Assembly: GCA_963590165.1 (NCBI GenBank)
Contig: CAVANO010000047.1
Span: 1-20,380, forward strand
Length of the DNA stretch: 20,380 nt
DNA from: UBA11524 sp963590165
GTDB taxonomy: Bacteria > Bacillota > Clostridia > Christensenellales > Aristaeellaceae
Reading direction: 5' to 3'
The notes under the pieces are model-generated. The model was not told the DNA's origin. It worked only from the letters and a program-made list of their open reading frames with translations, and did no database searches. A program made the translations under genes and the position numbers. Shown here one piece after another: positions 15,597 through 20,380 of the stretch; position 1 is the stretch's first letter, and the number at the start of each line of letters is the position of its first letter.

Positions 15597-15631
15597 AAAA
15601 AGCAGCAGCTCGGATTGAGTTGCTGCTTTTT
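15597..15631. terminator. Strong bidirectional terminator
   Basis: A15597-C15611 pairs with G15617-T15631: 15 bp with one G-T pair, a 5-nt loop, A run on the left and T run on the right. It can stop both rightward read-through from the Na/Pi gene and leftward transcripts from the M16C operon. Confidence 0.85.
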
Positions 15632-15887
15632 AGTTACCTGTGCTGCGCTGAAGACGTTCCGCGGACTTCGTCCGTTTCTCTTCGTCCGCTGCTCTGTTCA
15701 GCGCTCGCGAGGCATGGTTGGTGACATTTGCATTGTTGACTTGTACCATTTTGGTTGGGGCTTTGCCCCAAACCCCAGCAGGGACGCTGTCCCTGCACCC
15801 TGCAAGGGTCAGGAAAAGGGACGAAGTCCCCCCTTGACCCGTTTCGCGACAGAGTACACACATTTGCATACAGGTTCCGCGTCTTGC
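15632..15887. other. Gene-free interval with hairpins and repeats
   Basis: No credible coding region: the open frames here run through the hairpin repeats and have no ribosome site. It holds CGGAC-TTC-GTCCG near 15662-15674 with CTTCGTCCG directly repeated (15666-15674, 15680-15688), then the hairpin cluster at 15755-15840. On the minus strand, GGGAC-TTC-GTCCC followed by TTTTCC (15814-15830) is a weak candidate terminator for the M16C gene. Confidence 0.6.
15755..15840. repeat. Cluster of three GC-rich tri-loop hairpins (REP-like element)
   Basis: Three neighbouring perfect stems have 3-nt loops: TTGGGGC-TTT-GCCCCAA (15755-15771), GCAGGGAC-GCT-GTCCCTGC (15778-15796), and GGGAC-GAA-GTCCC (15818-15830), the last inside a wider GGGTCA/TGACCC pairing (15806-15840). 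The final part recurs at 5096-5112. The layout looks like a dispersed intergenic repeat of the REP type; copies outside this window cannot be checked here. Confidence 0.6.
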
Positions 15888-18761
15888 TTATAACATCGTC
15901 AGGTGCTCATCTGCGCAGGCATTGAGGGCATCCTCAAATCCTACAACGCACACGCCGCCGTTATTTGCCATGGCGTCGAGCGCATCGCACCACTTGAGCA
16001 GCGCCGCATTGTCCGTCGCAAGCATTTCCGCGCGTTCGCGGCGAAGGTCATCCGCAGTGACGCCGGTCATGCATTCCAGGTCGCTCTGCTGCGCCTGCTG
16101 TTCAAGGCTCAGCGACGGTTCGCTGTGCGCAACGGTCGAGATGATGTACTTGTCAACCTGCTCATCACCCTCGGTGAAGTCGCGCAGACCCTTCGCGAGC
16201 GTGCGGTAGATGCCCAGCGTGCGTGCCGGCGACGGGTCGCGGTAGGAGTACGCGGAGATGCCGCCGAAACGGCTGATGACCAGCCCGACGCCGTACGCGC
16301 CGCCCTGTACGCGCACCATGTTCCACAGGTAGCTGTAGGACAGGATGTTTTCGGCAACGCATGCTGCGCCGTCGAAGGATTTTCCGGCAAGGCGGTAGTC
16401 GTATGCCATGCCCGCGTAGCTGATTTGCGCCGGAATGCGGTAGGCGCTCTTGTGCGGCATGTCGGTCGTATACGCGCTTTCCGCCGGAACAGCGGTGCCG
16501 TCCGGATAGGCGGACAGGATGGCGGATACATCGATTGCGCTGTCGGTTGCAATGCTCAGCGTCAGGCGTTTCTTCGCAATGGTTTCGCTGCTGAAGCGGC
16601 TGCACAGCGCCTTGAAGGCAGGATACTGCGCATCGAACTGTTCAGCGAGTTCCTTGAGTGCGGCAATGAAGCCAAGTCCTTCAACGGCGTTGCGGACGGC
16701 GGCAGCGGCGCTCAGATCGGCATTTGCGGCGAGCATCGCCATTACGTGACCCATGCCGACCACCTGCTGCTTGAACATTTCATTGTACTGCGTCAGCAGT
16801 GTGCGGATATTCTCCTGCGCGTCAAAGCAGGTTTCCGTCAGAATCTCATGCACGAGCGCGCATGCCTTGCCGACATTCGCATCCAGCACCGAGCACGTCA
16901 CGCGCAGCATGGGTGTTGCCTTGCGCATGTCGCGGTTGACGGCTTTGATTTCAAACTTCAGGTCGCCGATATCGCGCTTAATCGCCTGATTGAGTGCAAG
17001 CGGGTCATGCTGCTTCGTCGGCAGCTTGCCCAGCAGTTTTGCGGCGGCGGAAAGGCGGCTCAGCTCAGGCAGCGTGCAGTCCGTCAGCGCAAAATAGAAC
17101 GTCAGGGTCGTGATGCCGTTCATGGGCAGCGCATGGGTGATGACGCGCACGGAATCAACCTGCGATTCCTTTGCCGGAATCAGCACCGGTTCGCGCGAAA
17201 TTTCCTTGACGGAGAGTACAGGCAAGGTCGCAAGCTGTTCGGCGGTGTCGGGCGTCTGCTGCCATGCGGCGAGCTTCTCGTTCTGTACGCGCAGCGCTTC
17301 CTTGTCTGCCTCTGTCCAGGCAGCCTGCCGCTTCGCGAGCCGTTCCGCTTCGTCCTTGCGCAGCTCTTCGCCGCACGTATGGGACGGCACCGTGCGGATG
17401 ACCGCCATGTTGCTTTCATCCAGCAGCAGCTCTTCCATCAGCCGGTCGAAGCCACCGCCTTCCGCCATGCGGCGCAGCTCGGCATAGCGTTCATTCTGCA
17501 CCAGCGGCTGCATCGGGTCGCCGCCGTAGAGCCACGTATTCAGCGAGAGGATGCAGCGCACCAGTCCTGCCGGCTGATGGAGCTGCCGCGCGTGATACTC
17601 GGCGCTGTTGATGGATGCAGTCAGCGCGTCCTGATCCAGTCCGGTCTTGCGCAGCGCCTTCACGGTATCACGGATCATCTGCCGCAGCTCGTCCTCACTG
17701 CCGTCCGCGATGCAGCGCATCGTCAGCATCATGTACGGCTGAGCAATCGAGTTGTCCAGCGTCATGCTGACATCCTGGCACTTGCCGGAAGAGAGCAGTG
17801 CCTTCTTCAGCGGCGCGTCATTGCTGCCCGTCAGCACATCGAAAAGAATCTCCGTCGCGGCAACGCGCGTGAGATCCGTCCACGGCGCGACAATTTTGGC
17901 AAGCGTCAGCATCGTCTTGCCGGCAGTGTCCTCCGATGCGCCGATTTCATATGCCTGTTCCGCCTGAACAGCGAACGGCTTCTGCATGGGGATGTCATGT
18001 GCTTCATCGAGACGGTCGAAACGGCTCAAATAGCTGTCAATCAGCGTCAGCACGCGGTCGAGCGGCACAGCGCCGTCCAGGTAAATCCGCGCGTTGGACG
18101 GATGATAGTACCGATGATACATGCTCAGGAACTGCTCGTACGTCAGGTCGGGGATGTTCTTTGGGTCGCCGCCGGAGCAGAAGCCGTAGCAGTTGTCCGG
18201 GAAGAGCACATCGAGTGTCTTCTGCCCGATTAGCTCATCCACATCGCTCATTGCGCCCTTCATCTCGTTGAACACGACGCCCTTGTACAGCGGCTGGCCG
18301 TTTTCATCCAGTTCGATGTGCCAGCCTTCCTGATAGAAGATGTTCGGATTTTTGAGGATGGCAGGAGCGAACACGGCATCGAGGTAGACCTCCGTCAGGT
18401 TCATGAAGTCCTGCTCATTCCGGCTCGAAACGGGATAAATCGTTTTGTCGGAGAAGGTCATCGCGTTCAGAAACGTGTTCATGCTGCTCTTGAGCAGCTC
18501 GACAAACGGTTCACGGACAGGGTACTTGTCGCTGCCGCACAGCACGGAATGCTCCAGAATGTGGAACACGCCGGTCGAGTCCTCCGGCAGCGTCTTGAAG
18601 GACGCGCAGAAAAGCTTGTTCTCCTCGCCGTTGTCCAGATAAACAAGCTGCGCGCCTGTCTTTTCGTGCGTCATCTCGACCATGCGCCCGTGCAGTTCCT
18701 CGCTTTCGCGGATGCGGTCGATGACAAAGCCATGCAGCTTCATGCCTTCGGTCAGATTCAT
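15888..18761 (-). CDS. M16C insulinase-family zinc metallopeptidase (presequence-protease-like)
   Basis: A 957-residue peptidase of the PreP/M16C type, which as a closed two-half clam degrades short peptides. The inverted zinc motif HILEH is at 67-71 (H67, E70 base, H71), and E166 in GVVFNEMKG is about 95 residues later, where the third ligand of PreP falls. The distal half carries RVQGGAYG (817-824; R817, Y823), the substrate-contact Arg/Tyr typical of the family. The length is normal and both halves are present. There is no signal peptide, so it is probably cytoplasmic and recycles peptides. ATG 18761 follows AGGAG by about 9 nt. The gene starts 30 nt after the nitroreductase stop on the same strand and is likely the last gene of the ttcA-nitroreductase operon. 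Family call is very secure. Confidence 0.95.
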   Translation of the reverse strand: MNLTEGMKLHGFVIDRIRESEELHGRMVEMTHEKTGAQLVYLDNGEENKLFCASFKTLPEDSTGVFHILEHSVLCGSDKYPVREPFVELLKSSMNTFLNAMTFSDKTIYPVSSRNEQDFMNLTEVYLDAVFAPAILKNPNIFYQEGWHIELDENGQPLYKGVVFNEMKGAMSDVDELIGQKTLDVLFPDNCYGFCSGGDPKNIPDLTYEQFLSMYHRYYHPSNARIYLDGAVPLDRVLTLIDSYLSRFDRLDEAHDIPMQKPFAVQAEQAYEIGASEDTAGKTMLTLAKIVAPWTDLTRVAATEILFDVLTGSNDAPLKKALLSSGKCQDVSMTLDNSIAQPYMMLTMRCIADGSEDELRQMIRDTVKALRKTGLDQDALTASINSAEYHARQLHQPAGLVRCILSLNTWLYGGDPMQPLVQNERYAELRRMAEGGGFDRLMEELLLDESNMAVIRTVPSHTCGEELRKDEAERLAKRQAAWTEADKEALRVQNEKLAAWQQTPDTAEQLATLPVLSVKEISREPVLIPAKESQVDSVRVITHALPMNGITTLTFYFALTDCTLPELSRLSAAAKLLGKLPTKQHDPLALNQAIKRDIGDLKFEIKAVNRDMRKATPMLRVTCSVLDANVGKACALVHEILTETCFDAQENIRTLLTQYNEMFKQQVVGMGHVMAMLAANADLSAAAAVRNAVEGLGFIAALKELAEQFDAQYPAFKALCSRFSSETIAKKRLTLSIATDSAIDVSAILSAYPDGTAVPAESAYTTDMPHKSAYRIPAQISYAGMAYDYRLAGKSFDGAACVAENILSYSYLWNMVRVQGGAYGVGLVISRFGGISAYSYRDPSPARTLGIYRTLAKGLRDFTEGDEQVDKYIISTVAHSEPSLSLEQQAQQSDLECMTGVTADDLRRERAEMLATDNAALLKWCDALDAMANNGGVCVVGFEDALNACADEHLTML

Positions 18762-18791
18762 GATGTTCTCTCCTCTCTGTATGCGAAATCC

Positions 18792-19328
18792 TCAGCGGAT
18801 GTCCAGCAGGTCACTGACGTCCTTGCGCTTGGGGGCATCGGGCGATTCCGCCGGATATCCGACCGCAATCAGCGCCGAAACTGCCTGATTTTCCGGCAGC
18901 GCCAGCGCCTTTGCAATCGCCGCCTCATCGAAAACGCCCATGATGACGGTGCCCAGCCCCTGCTCATGCGCGGCAAGGCAGAACGTCTGCGCAGCGATAC
19001 CTGCATCAAAGGACTGCCAGTGCGTGCCCTTGCTCGTGGTGAAGGAACCGTCGCGCTCGTAGCCGCTCCGGCCGGTGATGGTCGTCAGCACCACCAGTAA
19101 CGGTGCGCCATGAAGGGTCGTTTGATTCTTCTGAAAGCCTGCCATGCATTCATCGGCGATTTTGTCGATTTCCTCGCGCTTCGTCAGGGCAATGTAGCGC
19201 GTCGTCTGCGTATTCTTCCAGCTCGGTGCATAGGCAGCTTTCGCAACGACCGCCTTGAGCACCTCATCGGACACGGGCTCGGCGGTAAACTTGCGGATGG
19301 AACGGCGGGTCAGCAGCAAATCGGACAT
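18792..19328 (-). CDS. Nitroreductase family FMN-dependent oxidoreductase
   Basis: A 178-residue flavoprotein, predicted to be a cytoplasmic FMN-binding dimer that uses NAD(P)H. Family signs are the N-terminal RRSIRKF (8-14), which contacts the FMN phosphate, APSWKNTQTTRY (34-45), the DAGIAAQTFCLAAHEQGLG helix region and GTVIMGVFDE, then LIAVGYPAE near the C-terminus. The length is that of short nitroreductases. The physiological substrate is not predictable: members reduce nitro compounds, quinones or flavins. ATG 19328 has AGGAGG 8 nt upstream. It sits 21 nt after ttcA and 30 nt before the M16C gene, all leftward, suggesting one transcript. No specific name is warranted. Confidence 0.92.
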   Translation of the reverse strand: MSDLLLTRRSIRKFTAEPVSDEVLKAVVAKAAYAPSWKNTQTTRYIALTKREEIDKIADECMAGFQKNQTTLHGAPLLVVLTTITGRSGYERDGSFTTSKGTHWQSFDAGIAAQTFCLAAHEQGLGTVIMGVFDEAAIAKALALPENQAVSALIAVGYPAESPDAPKRKDVSDLLDIR

Positions 19329-19349
19329 GGTGTTTTCCTCCTGTTTCGG

Positions 19350-20237
19350 TCATTCGTCTTCGCTCTCGGTTGCGTGATTTTTTCCTGGCAGATCGCGGTC
19401 GTGGTAGTGATCCATAAAGCTGAATTCCTGCGTGCCGATTTTCCAGCCCGGCATGGTGTCAAGGCTGACAGCGTGAATTGCGCTGAAAACGTTCTTCTCG
19501 ACATCGGGATTCGTTTCGCGGAGCGTCCGCAGGAGCTGCTTGATTTCCGCGCGTTTCGATGTGCCGACGCCGTCACCGCTCTTGTCGCGCTCCTCCGTCA
19601 GGCGGCATGCGCAGGCGATGAACTGCAGGTTATTCGCATCGCGCCACGCGCAAATGTCCTCCTCGTGAACGCAGTACATCGGGCGAATCAGCTCCATGCC
19701 GGGGAAATTCCGGCTGTGCAGTTTGGGCAGCATCGCCTGCAATTGGGCACCGTAGAACATGCCCATGACGGTCGTTTCGACCACGTCATTGAAATGGTGC
19801 CCCAGCGCGATTTTGTTGCAGCCAAGTTCCTGCGCACGGTCGTAAAGGAAGCCGCGGCGCATCCTCGCGCACAGATAGCACGGGTTGCGCTCGGCAATCT
19901 GCGTCGTTTCAAAGATGTTGCTGTTGAAGATGCGGATGGGGATATCCAGCAGCGCGGCATTGTCAATAATGCGTTGCCTGTTCTCCGCGTTATAGCCGGG
20001 ATCCATCACGAGAAATTCATTCTCGAAGGGGATTTCCGTATGACGCTGCAGCAGCTGCATCATTTTCGCCAGCAGCATCGAATCCTTGCCGCCGGAGATG
20101 CACACGGCAATCCGGTCACCCTCGGATATCATCTCGTACCGCTTAATGCCCCGCACGAACGGACGCCAAAGCGGCTTGCGGAAGTCGGACAGGATGCTGC
20201 GCTCCGCCCTGACTGCCGGAGACAGCGTTCGCGGCAT
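19350..20237 (-). CDS. ttcA: TtcA-family PP-loop ATPase (tRNA 2-thiocytidine synthesis)
   Basis: A 295-residue cytoplasmic ATP pyrophosphatase, probably thiolating cytidine 32 of tRNA. The PP-loop SGGKDS is at 48-53. C120-x2-C123 in NPCYLCARMRRGFLY matches the TtcA cysteine pair that binds an iron-sulfur cluster, and GHHFNDVVET (146-155) is the second conserved block. A further pair, C209-x-C211 in FIACACRL, lies where TtcA has its third cysteine, though the spacing differs from the CNLC I recall in E. coli. The length is close to the E. coli enzyme. ATG 20237 follows AGGAGG by 7 nt. It leads a probable three-gene operon from the promoter at 20273-20301. Firmicute TtcA-like proteins are less studied, so the exact tRNA target is inferred. 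Confidence 0.85.
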   Translation of the reverse strand: MPRTLSPAVRAERSILSDFRKPLWRPFVRGIKRYEMISEGDRIAVCISGGKDSMLLAKMMQLLQRHTEIPFENEFLVMDPGYNAENRQRIIDNAALLDIPIRIFNSNIFETTQIAERNPCYLCARMRRGFLYDRAQELGCNKIALGHHFNDVVETTVMGMFYGAQLQAMLPKLHSRNFPGMELIRPMYCVHEEDICAWRDANNLQFIACACRLTEERDKSGDGVGTSKRAEIKQLLRTLRETNPDVEKNVFSAIHAVSLDTMPGWKIGTQEFSFMDHYHDRDLPGKNHATESEDE

Positions 20238-20272
20238 GAGGACGCCTCCTTTTTACGTGATATTCCGCATCG

Positions 20273-20301
20273 ATTGTATCATATTTTATGGGATTTGTTA
20301 A
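20273..20301 (-). promoter_or_regulatory. Promoter for the ttcA operon
   Basis: On the minus strand TTAACA (20301-20296), 17-bp spacer and TACAAT (20278-20273), with an extended -10 TG one base before it. Leader is ~30 nt to ATG 20237. Confidence 0.78.
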
Positions 20302-20360
20302 GGCAACACCGCACAATTCGGCGGCACCGCTGAACATGCCTTTTGCGCCATCTGCGGCGG

Positions 20361-20380
20361 CGAAATAAAACTTTATTTCG
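20361..20380. repeat. AT-rich palindrome at the window edge
   Basis: CGAAATAAA-AC-TTTATTTCG: perfect 9-bp arms around 2 bases, ending exactly at the window end, preceded by a GC-rich stretch with no gene. It could be a terminator for a gene outside the window or part of a repeat; the missing flank prevents a decision. Confidence 0.4.

Noticed and set aside
15755..15840. CRISPR array
   Set aside because: The repeated units are different hairpins of unequal length with no regular spacers, and there are no cas genes.
15615..15893. A 92-codon plus-strand open frame in the large intergenic gap
   Set aside because: It runs through the hairpin repeats, has no ribosome site and lies across terminators; the peptide is of the low-complexity kind produced by translating GC-rich repeats.

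Overview
The window is a compact, GC-rich piece of bacterial chromosome. It carries 15 complete protein-coding genes on both strands and no partial gene at either edge. Several features point to a Gram-positive anaerobe of the Clostridia (Bacillota), possibly a gut lineage: strong AGGAGG-type ribosome binding sites, sigma-A promoters with 17-18 bp spacers, U-rich hairpin terminators, a NusG-domain-II/Gx-transporter pair, and a giant acyl-CoA dehydratase activase fusion. This placement is inferred from gene content, not from a marker phylogeny. I see no rRNA, tRNA, CRISPR array, transposase or phage gene.

Layout from left to right. (1) 73-2255, minus strand: a two-gene operon of a calcineurin-like phosphoesterase and mnmE, overlapping by ATGA and ending in a hairpin at 12-45. 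(2) 2285-2362: back-to-back divergent promoters; the rightward one drives argG and is overlaid by a near-perfect arginine repressor (ArgR/AhrC) box. (3) 3682-3726: a two-way terminator shared by argG and the convergent minus-strand pair of a NusG-II membrane protein and a Gx transporter (3725-4940). (4) 5138-8530, plus strand: a four-gene operon of aroE, aroQ, a membrane acyltransferase and a NodB-type deacetylase, with overlapping or near-overlapping genes and a strong terminator. (5) 8564-12983: a consensus promoter, a ~137-nt structured leader and a 1,415-residue protein that joins two activase ATPase domains to dehydratase-related modules. (6) 13024-13690: a DUF2798 membrane protein behind a consensus promoter, a long inverted repeat over the -10 and start site, and a hairpin terminator inside the leader, which looks like a regulated or attenuated unit. 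(7) 13739-15533: a Na+/phosphate cotransporter with a PhoU tail. (8) 15480-15887: a 408-bp gene-free stretch with terminators and a cluster of GC-rich tri-loop hairpins, part of which recurs near 5.1 kb. (9) 15888-20301, minus strand: a ttcA-like gene, a nitroreductase and an M16C metallopeptidase, probably one operon.

Most genes are housekeeping or central metabolism: tRNA modification (mnmE, ttcA), arginine and aromatic amino-acid synthesis (argG, aroE, aroQ) and phosphate uptake. The less explained parts are the giant activase with its leader, the DUF2798 gene with its layered control region, the pairing of shikimate genes with envelope-type acyltransferase and deacetylase genes, and the hairpin repeats. 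I found no clear new defence or mobile system. The best candidates for something undescribed are the two RNA leaders.
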